Of a DNA stretch of 64,000 nt, positions 1-13,086 are shown in pieces. Position 1 is the first letter of the stretch. The number at the start of each line of letters is the position of its first letter. Under the pieces are notes generated by a model, which saw only the letters and a program-made list of their open reading frames with translations, searched no databases and was not told the origin of the DNA. Source of the stretch: Heterobilharzia americana (taxonomy: Eukaryota; Platyhelminthes; Trematoda; Strigeidida; Schistosomatidae); the NCBI GenBank assembly GCA_944470555.2, contig OX104128.1, forward strand, positions 40,407,920-40,471,919. Reading direction: 5' to 3'. The position numbers and the translations under genes are program-made.

Positions 1-809
1 TCAAAAAACGTCTGCAGAAAAACATACATTTAGATAACATTCTCTCATGCACAACTATCAATAGAACAGGAATCACGAGAACCAAGCAGTTTACATAGGT
101 TACATTCACATCTGCAATTAAAGTTTATTGTCTGACAGTTTGAAGAATTAAGCACAAGACCATTCACACAGGACCCATAGTCTAACATTCGATGGGAAAT
201 CAATCATTCAGGTGGGAACAATCTGTGGAAGAGGAGACAGGTTTTGGAACCGTCAGGTCATTAGCATATTTAATAAAATTGATACTGGCTGAAGATGGCT
301 AGTCATACAGAAAGAAAAAGACTGTTGGAAGGAACGGCACCTCGGGGAACACCAGCTTCAGTAAGAAGTGAGGTGGAGCGCTTCCCTCTGTGAAGAGTAT
401 ATTGTGTCCTTTCAGAGGAATAAGATTACAGTCAACTGATTATCCGGAACTCAGTATTTGTCCCCGCTAGCTTGTCCAGCAAAAGAGGTATTGGGACAGA
501 ATCAAATACTGAAGTTCAGTCTCAAAAGGCACAGCTGACGAACTTGACATTTCTACTAACATTATAAGCAACAATGTGATATAAGACAGTTGTGGCATCT
601 AGAGTGCTTCTTTTGCTTTTATATTCAAATTGATTAGGATCTCCAAAAACATTTGATGATGGTTGGAGAATGGGTATCATTAGCTTTTGCATTATTTCCA
701 AGTACTGGGAAACAACTTGAATCGGACGGAATTTCGGACTTGCGCCTGGAGTCCCTGACCTAGATACGGAGACTATTTTAATATTTTTCCAGGCAACTGG
801 TATGGTGTT
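1..809 (-). mobile_element. CR1-like non-LTR retrotransposon fragment, inverted copy A
   Basis: An antisense reverse transcriptase piece. The readable frame from about 809 to 522 encodes NTIPVAWKNIKIVSVSRSG and FRPIQVVSQYLEIMQKL, typical of RT motifs 1-2. It is followed, after two in-frame stops, by TSVFDSVP (motif 3 of the RT core) and a GVPRGAVPS-like motif 4. Position x pairs with 25936-x in the copy at 25127-25935. By eye I count five mismatches and no indel over 809 bases. The left end runs off the window. Confidence 0.9.
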
Positions 810-1228
810 ATCAACAAGCTTGCCTCCAACTATCAACTAAAGTGCACCCCGTTGCCTAGTCTCGTGGGTCTGTGAATACATTACAAACAGACTGATGGAA
901 TTAGATATGCACTTAGGCCTAGACAACATGAGATTGATTACTGTCCAGTGACTAATCAGTACATATTATAATGTGCAAGCTTATTTGTACTAGTTCATCT
1001 GATTGACAGCTTCATCGTCAACTGTTTCAAGGAGTATTTGCAACCGAAAAGACTTTGTTACATCAATTCAATGTTCAATAGGTTTCCATACACAAACCGC
1101 CAGGTCCAATCATCATTCACATGTGCAAGTTGGAACAGAACTGATCTTCTGTCATCTCAAACACTTTTAAGCTTTGAAGAAGAGATTCAATTCAGTCACC
1201 AATATTCCACCTAATTTATACATGATCA
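810..1228 (-). other. Probable TTI1 3' UTR and flank
   Basis: There is no open frame or recognisable repeat. I found no AATAAA or ATTAAA on the minus strand here. The first ATTAAA (about 268-274) and AATAAA (124-129) downstream of the stop both lie inside the CR1-like fragment at 1-809. Confidence 0.4.
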
Positions 1229-1288
1229 TCAAAAATCATCGCTACTCATGACGTCTACAGACCATTGGTTATTTTTATCACAAATAAG
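1229..1288 (-). CDS. TTI1: TTI1 terminal exon 19
   Basis: 60 nt after a strong acceptor (tttctttctattcaacag) and a 99-nt intron. It encodes 19 residues (NNQWSVDVMSSDDF at the end) and a TGA. The piece DKNNQW parallels DPDSTW near the vertebrate C-terminus, but the protein stops about 30-35 residues earlier than vertebrate TTI1. Confidence 0.8.
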   Translation of the reverse strand, partial: LICDKNNQWSVDVMSSDDF

Positions 1289-4200
1289 CTGTTGAATAGA
1301 AAGAAAACATATAAGATATCAACTGTTCAATGAGTAGTTAATTTAGTTAACAAAGTCTAATTTAACTACAATATACTGCAAACACACCTGTTGTAACCCT
1401 TCTGGTTGTGAGTCATCTAAATATATGACAAGTACATTAATTACTGATTGTAATGATTTTGATGATAATCTTATCTATAAAAAAGATGTGATTGAATGAG
1501 ATAGGCAAATAGGGGTTATATTTCTAGTTACTTCTCGACAAAGTGGTCCCAATTCTTTTAGTAAACGCTTTTGAACACGATATGATGTGAGGTATTTGTA
1601 CGACTTCGATGCTGATGCACTATTATCAAGAAAGAAAGAAAATAAAATAACATTACAAGTGAGAAGTCAAACAGTTTAGGTAAAATCACCATTCAACATA
1701 GAACACAAAACCAAAAGGGAGAGAAAACGAAGCATATCTCAGCTGGTGAATCAGTTATAATTAAAAAGAGGATATGGTCATACTTACCATCCACATTTCA
1801 ATATAAAAGGTAACGAGATGAACAAAAAATGGAACAATAAGCTAAAAGTTGTCAGAAAAAGTCAACGTAGAACCCTGCACACAGGTGAATAGGTTCAAGT
1901 CGCTACACATTACAGTAGCAGAGAGAAAATGTATGATATCAAAGAAGACAAAGTTGTGTGAGAGAATAAATAATTTGAAGGTAACGGTTAGTGCAAGTAT
2001 TCAAGCTTTAGATGTCAAGGAGTGAATACAACTGCTCCATTGTGATCGATTTAGCCATCGATTTTTAGCCATGTCACCAAGAGTCAGTCCCTCAACCACT
2101 GATTCCCTTCGTCTCGCAGACCCCAGCCAGGCAGCCTACATTTTCCTACACAACTCAGAATAACAGTTAACCACTTCGTTGGCTGGTTTTACGTCGTCAC
2201 CTGGTCATCCTGAACTGTCTTTCAACCTTATCTGACTTCCGTTAGCATGGCACGTCGAGGTAGGTAGTGGATCGGTAGGTGCAACACATGTCCAAGCCAT
2301 CTCAGTCAACATGCTTGTTTTCCACAGAACCCTTCACCTGACCTAAACATTGCTCACACAATGATTCCACCAAGCCCGAGCAATCCTACGAAGACACCTA
2401 TGATCAAAACCCTGTAACCACTCCATGTCTCCTAATTTTGATGGCCATACAGTTGAAGAACAGGATAGGACGGTTTGCAATACAGTGTACTCGTCCTCTG
2501 ATAGATAGTCGGATATCTCACCAGTGTCACAGATGGCACAGGTTGGCAAATGCCAGATGCGACTTTTATATCTAAACCGAGAGTTAGTAAGAAACAAATC
2601 CAGTAAAAGTTGCTGAAAGCAATAAGATGAAAGGAGAAATGGATAAAGTAACGATCGAATGCAGATCCAGAAAAACCTCTTGCTCTTCCTTGAGTTGATT
2701 GATGAGTTTACTCGATAGATAAATGAGTGTGCGTTACTGTTAACTGATGAGATTAGATGTGACACTTTCCTTTAAATGATATCAGAGTTTGTAGGGATAA
2801 ATTAGCGCTTCTTTTTCTACTGTGTCAACCTTTGTTGGATACAGGTTCATGATCTCCAGTAGTTCATTGCATATAAAGTACTTCTGCTGAATACCTCAAA
2901 ATTTATAAATTGAAGTGTAGTTGCTTCAGATATCATTATATAAGTAAGTTTTAATAAAATTTCAGCGTGTTTAGAAACCTGACTCAGCGCTCAACTTGTT
3001 TCAAGACACTTGTAACAACTATAGCCTTGAGGCTTATGATCTGCTTTAGATACCCCCTGAAATTTATTTGTAATCAAGATGTGGTCATCATGAGGTAGAA
3101 ATGGTGATAATTTAGATCAAGGTGGCTAGCGAAGCATATCCATCTATCAAAGAATGTGGCATAAGTAATAATTTAAAGGATATAAAATAATGATCCGATC
3201 CGTGTTTAGACACAATCAGTAGACAGTAGTACGCAACAATTTTTGTTTACTTAAAATCACTAGCTAGATACGCACGAGCATTCGCTAACGAAAACGACTG
3301 TCAAACAAACGATCCTCAGGTTCGAATCACGCTAGTTCCTACTTTTGCCTGACCAGTCATGTATTATTAGGAACCTTTACAACACAAGAAGCATGACACA
3401 TGAACTTGAGCCGAGTAAATCAGTTGCGTAATTACTATTTTTACGTCGAGGAAGCGCACAAACCCTTTGAGATATGGACCTGTGTTTCAGCACTGCAATC
3501 AGTGAGATTACAATAAATTATCTACGCTATGATTGATTTCTTGGAAGACCAAGTTACACACGCAGATCTACTGCCAGCTACAGCGACTTTCTATTTCTCT
3601 TGCTATCTACACGCATCGCTTCAAGCGCCAAAAAGATGTGTACTTGGAACGAGTCCCAATGGGAACAACTTCACTGACTGGGATGCAGGTACATCAGGCT
3701 GACGAGTCCCAAATATGACGAGATGCACGACCTTAATTGCACTATGAATCACCAAGAGCAGTACAACATCATGAATACCTGGCAGTATCAAGGTGTTCGC
3801 GTAGGAGAGCATCTGCCAACAGAGATCGAGCAATTAGACCCCGTAGAGGAACAGGAAATTACAAGTATCAAGTATCAGCTAATTTTGTATTCAACATATA
3901 AATTGAATGTTAAACACACTGACAAAATATAACAACTAACCTTACAGAAGCACCCTGTGTTAAAAACATCACTAATGGTGGAATTATCTCAGATGATGCA
4001 CGTGATCGAATAAAATTTCCAGCAACTTTAGACAATACAGTCAAGAGTTCAAATGCCTAAAACAATCAGGAGGGCAGAACACAGCGAAATTATGAAGGCA
4101 TATAATACTAAGGGTTATTTTAAAACAATAAGGCTTATTTAGTGGTAGATGAGATAACCGATTAAAATCAAGGAACATTATAATAGCTTTAATGTTTTAT

Positions 4201-7200
4201 TGCAAAAACATGATTACAATGACGGATATTCACCTATGACAAATACTAATGCAGAGAAATTCAAATGAGTATTACGGAATACCACATTATCAGAATAAGA
4301 GTTCAACTTTGTGAGTTCTGTGAAGGGATACATATTTATTTATGTGGTACTGAAGAACTCCAAAATACTGTTCAGTATTCTCTGACTGAAGAAAGTCGAA
4401 ACGTTCCTAAAAACGTTTGGCGAACATCTTGAAGTATCCCACGAGGAATTTACTTAAAATATGAAGTGAAAATATCTAAAATCCAACCAATGGATGGATG
4501 GCTCTCTTCAAGCTTATTGAGCAATAAATAAAAAGTTACAACTAAGAGAAGATATCCAACCTTGAAATGACGTTTAGTATTAGACATTCGGAATTAACTT
4601 GAAGGAAGTCCCACAATTGAAAAGTTTCACACGTAAATCATGTTTAAAAAGTTTCCTAGAGGTCGTAGTCAATGAACTACTCGAAAGTAAATGTATCACA
4701 AGGCTTATACTTCTTTGAGTCTAAAGATACTTCCCACTGAAAAATATTGATTAATCCAAGAGTGAGGTGCACGATTGTTGGGTGACTGTTGCGTGACTCC
4801 ATACTGATTCATAAACATGCTGTGAATTCAACATTGTATCACAGTTGTTTGGAATAAAGTCATTATTATGATTATTATTATTATTATAAACTTCATATTT
4901 TAACAGTGTTTATGAAGAGTGTAAGAAGAAAAAAAGGGCACACAACACAGAAGAATTCCTCTCTATATGACTATAAATGTACGCAACGTTTTAGAAGGAA
5001 GTCATCAGATAACGACATACTACAATATGCAAAAGCGTATGCGTTGTACGACTCCTGTCAATTATCGAAAAAAAACAAAGTTTTAATTATTTATACTATG
5101 CGACCAAACCTAATACTATCTTCATGATTAGATTCGACGAATAGACATTGTTAAAGAAATAGATTACGTTAGAGATAGGAATATGTACAGTTAACCTGAT
5201 ATAAGTAAGATATTGTATACAACTTACCTTTTCAACAACTATAGCATGTCTATCTCGAAATCTTTTCATCAAAGAACCCCATATATGATGAACGGTTGGC
5301 AATAATAGGTCTAGAAAAAGAAAAAAAATCAAAAGTGATGGAAGAAGTTAGAGTGAAACAATTTGGTGAAGTAGCATATACTCAATTTAATGGATATCAC
5401 TACTTTTCACGCTTATCACAAAAGAAGCATTGGTTGTATTACATAATGAATTACGTAATATAGATAATTACAATTCTTATGGTAATTTAAAAAAAAACAA
5501 CTCTATAAACACTACACGAGCTATGATCTCTAAACTATGACAAAAACAATAGCTATTTTTTTTTTATCCAACTACACCATCTTCAACTTCATAGATTCAT
5601 TTGGATATACATCAGTCACACCTTTTTCAGTGACATAAAATGATTGTTATATTCAGTAGAAAAGATGTAGAAAGTGGCAATGAATTTGTGAATCTTCATA
5701 GAATTCGGTGATTACGATAACTACCTACGAAGCATGGAGAGAGATTAGTCCGAAGAAACATTACAAGGTGGAAAGATCAAGCAATGACACTGATGCATAA
5801 ATTTCTTTTAATTTTGATCTAAGCTGTGTAGACATGTATAGGTTTCTTGGTTGCTGTGCATCAGACAAAATTAAACCGAAAATTAGACAGTTCAAATGAT
5901 ATGACCAGAAGTCGATAGAAACGGTAATGATACGTTCATATATTATCTCCATATAAATCATATTATCACGTGCTTTCATTATATTTCCTCCCTTTTTACT
6001 TTATCTTTCTGACGATTCCGATATTATAATATTCATTTTTACATCTTAACTCTTTTAGGATTCGTTTCCATAGGCTTATGTTAAGTATGGCAAATTGGTT
6101 GAGTATGCAATAATTGCAGGCCTTATCTTGTCTATGTCAGTTCATCTGTCTAGAAACTGACAGTTAGTTAACCTTGATGAAAAACTGTCCAATGGAAAGC
6201 TAAAATACTGTTTAACTTCATAGAGTCGATTGTAATACACACGAATGTTAAAGGCAATTTTCGGTTAAAAATTGACCACAACTAGTTTACCAGTATTTAG
6301 GTTTTGTCAACAAAAATATTTTATTATTAATTCTGACGTTAAAATTTGCACAGAATAATTTTATTAATTTTGCCCTTTTATAAACTGACTAACAGTGAAA
6401 TCTAGGACGCCCGCTTCATCTTATTTTTGACTCATCTGCTGCATGTACCTGCACCCTGATGAGTAATTATTTTGTGCTCGGAATAACCAGAAATTATAAG
6501 TATCAATAGATAAGAATGCAGTTACTGTTTAAAAAATATCTCATTAATTTGGGGTGTAATACAAGTGATAAAATTGTCGTATAATGCAAATGCTTTACTA
6601 ACGTAAGTGTAAAACTAAGGCATTACGGTAGAATGCAATTCGATTTGTTTATTTGATTTATAACAACACACATTGATATAGTATTATTTACTTGATAACC
6701 ACATTTCGAGCATAACCTACTACTCATAATCATATCAGTGTAACCAGACTTCTTTCGATATTTGACTTTGACAGTCCTGTCACATGCTATTCTCTGCTTC
6801 TATTCATAGTAAACCTTCCCATATCTCTGGTATAGGTGTTGCCTCCTTTCTCTTATATGTGTTGGGTGTAGATTCGATGAACAAAAATTTAGTAACCAAT
6901 CTCTCGCTCTCTCTCTCTCTCTCTCCTTCCACTTAATTATATTACACTTCAGTACAGTGGTTTTATCCCACCCTATTGTTAGTGCATGATCTTATTGGAG
7001 TCTGTCATTCTACATTTAGCTAAATTCTTCTATTCCGCTAACATACAACCACACAATAGGGTGGGATAAAGCCACTATACTGAAGCCCAACACAATAAGG
7101 TGAAGAGGAAAAGACAGATTACTTAATCTTTATTCAACGAACCAACACTCAACACATGTAATCGGAATGACGCAACACCTATACCAGAGATATGGAAAAG

Positions 7201-10200
7201 TTTACCACCAGTAAAAGCAGAGAATAACAGGTGACAGGACTATCAAAATCAAACATCGGAAGAAGTCTGGTGACACTGATATGATTATGAGTAGTAAGTT
7301 ATGCTCGAAACGTGCCCACTAAGTAAATAATACTGTTGTTATAAATCAAATAAACAAACCGAATATGGAATTACAGACGCTTCACTAATATTTGTTCCAT
7401 TTGTTATGTACTCACAGAACATGTGTGATTTTGATAGATTTGGAAATCTGTTGACCAATCTTATTGGTGGATTAGTTTCGTCTGTATGAATTTGGAGACT
7501 TCGCACTATATTGCACCTAAGTATTACATGGAACATATTATAGAGTAAAAGGTTGAGATTAGATATAGTTTGTAATTGTGTAGGTTACAGCGTGTTTGAC
7601 ATGAAACAATTCAAGTGTTTCGCAGGAAAGCCTGGTCTGAGCTTTTTCAGGGAAATAATCGATAACTAAAATATCAAGGACATATAAATGAATCCAAGGT
7701 CGTGTATCGAGTCGTCTTGCCCAGTCTTCTTCGCATAGTCATTGTCTTCCATAAGTATGGTTAATGTGAAATACCAAAGCCTAATTGATCATTGGAGTTG
7801 TTGTTAGGGTTGCGTCTCTTGTTGTACGGTTACTTTGTATGTTTAGGTGTTACTATTCTTATTCTCCTTGATTGTTGATACAAGACAAAAAGGTCACTGG
7901 TGACATAATCATTCGACGGTAATTGTAAGTGCAGTATGAGGTGGACATATATGTCACATTTGTCAGTTCACTGGGTATGTAGGGTTGAATGGTACTAACG
8001 AATTTTTCATTGATTTGTCGGAATAGAGTGGATCTCAAACACACACGCGTGCACTAACCGCACAATAAGAGACAGACGATTTCCAATTGAATGATTAGTA
8101 ATCATACCTTTACCTTTGAAAGATAGTGACCATACAAAGAGGAGTGGGCAAGGAGATTCAATACACGACCTTGGATTCATTTAAATATCCCTGATATTTT
8201 AATTTTATTTCCCTGAAGAAGCTTGGACCAGACCAAACTATATCTAAGTAGCCAGTCAGTTTGCAGTAAAACACAAATATGTATTACATATGTATCATTT
8301 TCAATTCCATAAAGGAAAAAAAGTGTAACATAGGCAATCCCAATGAATAGAGTATGATAAATTCCTTTGTGAAAAACCTAGAATACTAAGAAATGTTTTA
8401 AAAAGGAACAAAAATTATGTCACACTTTTCTACACTTCAACAAAAATTGTCCACCATTCTCTTCGAACGTATTTTGTAGCAGCTCATAAGTATCTAATGG
8501 CCTTCTTTGTTTCACGATTGTTAATTAAACAGGAGTAACAAGTTTCAGCAAAAGCTTTCTAACTTCTCTAAACAAGTTAAATACAATAGAAACTAATCAA
8601 CACATAAACTCACCATTTTCATATTGCATAGCTAGACAACCTTCTTTCAAAACACTCATTGAAAGTATGCGTAATTTAGGATTCCCATCAGCCATCAAAT
8701 GTATGCATCGTAACATTACCTAGAAAAAAAAACATACAGTTCAATAGGGACACTGCAAAATTGATCGACAGACTTCGGTAAGTGCTGAGCACCTACAGTT
8801 TGACAGCCACATCGGTAACCATCTGGTGACCAGATACAACGAAGCCAACGTAGAACCTTGCACACGAGCGCATTGATTCAAGTTGCCACAAATCACAGTA
8901 GTATACAAAGAGCAAATGGATAGAGAAGACTGATATCAAAATAAGCAAAAGTGTATATGAGAAGAGGGAATTGAAAAATAAAGGTTAGTATAGGCATTCA
9001 AACTTCAAAAGATTTCAAGAAGTAAATACATCTACGCTATTGTAACCGATTTCCAGACATTTCACCAAGAGTTCTCAACCACTGATTCCTATCTTCTCGG
9101 AAATCCCAGCCAGGTAGTCTACACCTCCCTACATGGATCGAATCAACAGTCAACCTTATCCGACTTCACCCAGGATTACATGTCACGATAGGTGGTGGTT
9201 AGGCATGCGCAACACATATGCAAGCAACCTCATCGATCAAATCACCTATGTTGCATCGTACTATTCGGTAAACAACGAGGTTGTTGGCATAGTGATTTCA
9301 CCATATGCGAGCAACACTACGAAAATATTGATGGTCAAAAACCTGTAGCCACACAATATCCTCTACTTTTACCGATCACATCTTGCAGGACAGAAGGAAC
9401 TCTAAAGCAGTATGATCTTCCTTTAACAGGTAGTCGGATATCTTCTCAGTCGGCGCCATAGATGGCGCAAGTTGCCAAATATCAAAGAGGCCTTCTGTAT
9501 ACGAGCTAGGATCTCGTTAGCAACCAGCTCTTTCGAGCTGATGCGACTTCCAGAGTAAGTGAAGTGGTCGACGTATTCCACTCCGCTCCCTTTCTTTAAA
9601 CTAAGAGTAGTTGCAGACAAGTTCTGGAGCATCATCTTACATCTGATAGGTGGGAAATGCATAACAACCATACTGAGATTTCTAAACTGGTGACCGATTT
9701 GTGTACGTAACCTAAACCTTTGGTTGGCTATTGAAAGTCTGAATAATCCAATGATGAAGTCTCTGGCTTCGTTATTGAGTGGTACAGGTTTCAATCACCA
9801 GGATTACAAAAGTTTCCTGATAATTTCGCACATGCCTCTCTGATAAGCACAAATAAATATGAAATCAAGGTCCAAGACTAGGCGGCAAACTATAATCCAC
9901 TAATTCATGCGATTTCTGACGAAATGCAATATGTTGTGATACATTTTCAGTAAGTGACAGATTGGTCTGAAGAGCTTAAGTACTCCTGGAGATCAACCAC
10001 ACTGATCGAATTGCTTTTTCTTGAGGTGTCTAAAAACGGTAGATTAACACAGGTAGTTTTATCTATCTAAAAGTGCGATAACAGAGTCCACACGATATCT
10101 GCTGGAGACCGGTTACATGTAGCTTTCATGAAAACATATGAGCTTAATTTGTACCTCCAAAATGTCTTTATAGTGAATAGTACCACAGTGATCATCGACA

Positions 10201-13034
10201 GCAAGTTACTGAGTGGTCAACCTTTACTAAATCACTGTACAATGGGAAAATATCATAGTTGGACATATCCACTACTTTTAGTAAACTACTTATTGTTCAC
10301 ACATCCAAGTGCAATCAGCATTACAACTATGCACTCTGCTTTGACATAATCGTCGTTTTTATACTGTGATTAGCTGGTTTAGTTCTTATCAGTTTCATGG
10401 TCATCTTCCTTCCATTATAAACAGGACATTGGGAAACAGGCATTTCAGCCGATATAACTTAATTTAGTGATTATTAATGGGGGATCGGTTAAAACGTCAT
10501 AGTGCAATCTGAAATAATGTGAGTTAAATGTCTGACAAATTCACTAACGATTCAATTCAGATACTAGTGATAATACTATGCTTTGGATGAATTCTGTTAG
10601 CAGAAGACGACAGAAAACTGAGGCTTTGTAGTTAAACGTCGTACGTCAGCTTTTTTGAATGCCTTCACACTCTTTCACAACACTCAATTACTAAAAAACA
10701 TCTCATTGGTCAAGGGGTTCTCATCACAGACTCCAGTTGCATGGAATTTCGAACTGTTCAAATTCTAATTCCTTTCACAATTTACTGATGGGAAGGCAAG
10801 TGTAAACTGACAAGGAATAGAATCACCAATCACTTTAAAGCATGGCACCTGTAAATCATGAATCCTCTAAAATTAAAGACAATTTAACTACTTGATTTGC
10901 AACTAGCGAATGAACGGAAATATAGTTTCAAAACACGAACAAACTAAATAAAAGACAAGACTTGGAGAAACTACTCACTTCTTCAACTATTTGTAAGTGG
11001 TCTGGGAATGTACGACTTTTATTCTCATCCATATCTTCTTCGATATGATCTCCTGATTGTTTTCCAGTTTGTTTCAAATCATCAACACAACTTTGATCAC
11101 CTTCCGAATCATCAGCATCTTGATGGATAGGCTGGATCGGTTCAATATGATGAAGAGAACGTGTCTTAGAGATACGACGTAATGTCTTTTGATATATATT
11201 GGATAATAACGATTTATTATATTCTGAGGAGTTGTTTATCTAAGAGTAGATATACAAAGCGTCAATACTGTTAAATTCAAGAAATATATCGATACTAATT
11301 GAAAATGGGAAATAAATTTCTGTTTACATCACGAACTAAAGCATCTACCGATAAATTTGTAAGCAATATACAAATCTACAGACGACCAAATGCAATCTGC
11401 ACAGCCCGGCTGTAATTCCTTTCTGTAGCACTGAAATAAGAGTTCACACTTTAGAGATGTTACCATTTTCCTAAAGTTATTATATATTTTTTGATAATTA
11501 TTGTCACCAAGTATGACATACGTCAGGGATTACAACTTATTCTCCATCTCTGAACACTGAACACCGAAAAGTTTCATTTAAATCACACTTTTCAGCCAGT
11601 GATTTTAAGTTTGCAAAACAATTGGCAACTTTTTATTACTATGAGATATCTAATGGATGAAACTCTACTTTATAGATACGTCAACTTTTCTTTTCTTTAG
11701 AGTGACATAAAAATTGAATTACACTTCTGTTCGAAAAAAATTAATTGTCTAGTATGCAAATTCAAGAGTGATTACATACTCTTGACATCGTTTTTCAACA
11801 GTGAATGTGAGTAAATTGCATCATAAATGCTCGGTAAGATAAATCAATTTATCAACAAGTTCTGATTACATCGAAACACTTATATAATCTTCAGTTGATA
11901 ATGGAGGAATACAACTCAGCCATATCTAAGTCCTTAGTAGATTTTTTAATAACAACCAGAATCTACGTATCAATATATGATTTGATGAAATAGAGCATAC
12001 ATAGAGAGCAAGTGTACTCAGAAGCAGACTAGACATGAATACATGTTCAAATCGTAACTAGTGACAAGTAGATAGACAGAGGCAAAATCAACGCAGAACC
12101 TCACATACACACAACGGTTCAAGTTGCGCTACTCCACAGTAGTATACAAAGAACAGATGGGTATAAAAAGAGCGATATAAATGTAGACAAAGATGTATGA
12201 GAGAATAAACAATTTGAAGACATTGGTTAGTGCAAATATTCCAGCTTAAGATGTCAAGGAGTGATTACGTCTGCGCCACTGTGACCGACTTTCCCCAAGA
12301 GTTCTCGATAACTGATTCCTATCGTGTCGGGGATGCCAACCAGGTAGCTTACATCTTCCCACACGGCTCAGGCCAACGGTCAACGACTTGACTGTGTTAC
12401 GTCAGAGATTTAGAAAAATTACGTTACTAAGAAAAGTTGTAGGTTCATTAATTTTCTTTAAGGATAGGACTCTCTAAACTATCGATAGTCAATAAAAATA
12501 TTTCCAAAAGAAATAGATTTTTCAAAACATTCTTATAGTATGGAATGCAGCATTAGGAAGAGGAGTATATCAAGACTCCACTATACATTTAATCGACAAA
12601 AACTGACTGATAATTTGCTTTTGAGAATGGTAAAGGGAAACAATAATCATTCAGTGAAGTAATTGCAGCTTAGTAGACTGCTACTAGACTTTGAATCACA
12701 CTTCATGTGAAGTGGGTTATTGACTAAAATATACAGGACGAGTGCCGTTTCAACCGTGAACATATTGCATGGAAGTTAAGTGCTCACGCCAATGAAATAC
12801 ATTTCTCTGATTTGAAGTAGATAAAATAATTTCGAAGTAATGCCTTTTAAATGTTCTGAAACCTTATGACTTAGCACTGAACACCAGATTATATAGCGAA
12901 CCACTTGAAGACAGGTAATAAACTCTAAAGAACTGCCCCCACAATAATAATGACCACTAAAGAGTTTATACAAAAATATGGAGTAGGACTATTCACAGTA
13001 CTTTCTGTGATATACAGAAGTTATCTATGAACAC

Positions 13035-13086
<52 letters not shown>

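Larger units (their letters stand above)
1620..3940 (-). other. TTI1 intron 16
   Basis: It holds an antisense RTE tail (1862-2765) and a hammerhead SINE fragment (about 3640-3745). 3300-3330 has a box-B-like ggttcgaatc and may be an old SINE scrap. I see nothing else of note. Confidence 0.85.
5311..8613 (-). other. TTI1 intron 14
   Basis: It is dominated by two foldback repeats (6638-7364 and 7632-8234) and a decayed hammerhead SINE (about 6400-6475). 5320-6400 and 8240-8610 show no frame or repeat I recognise. Confidence 0.75.
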
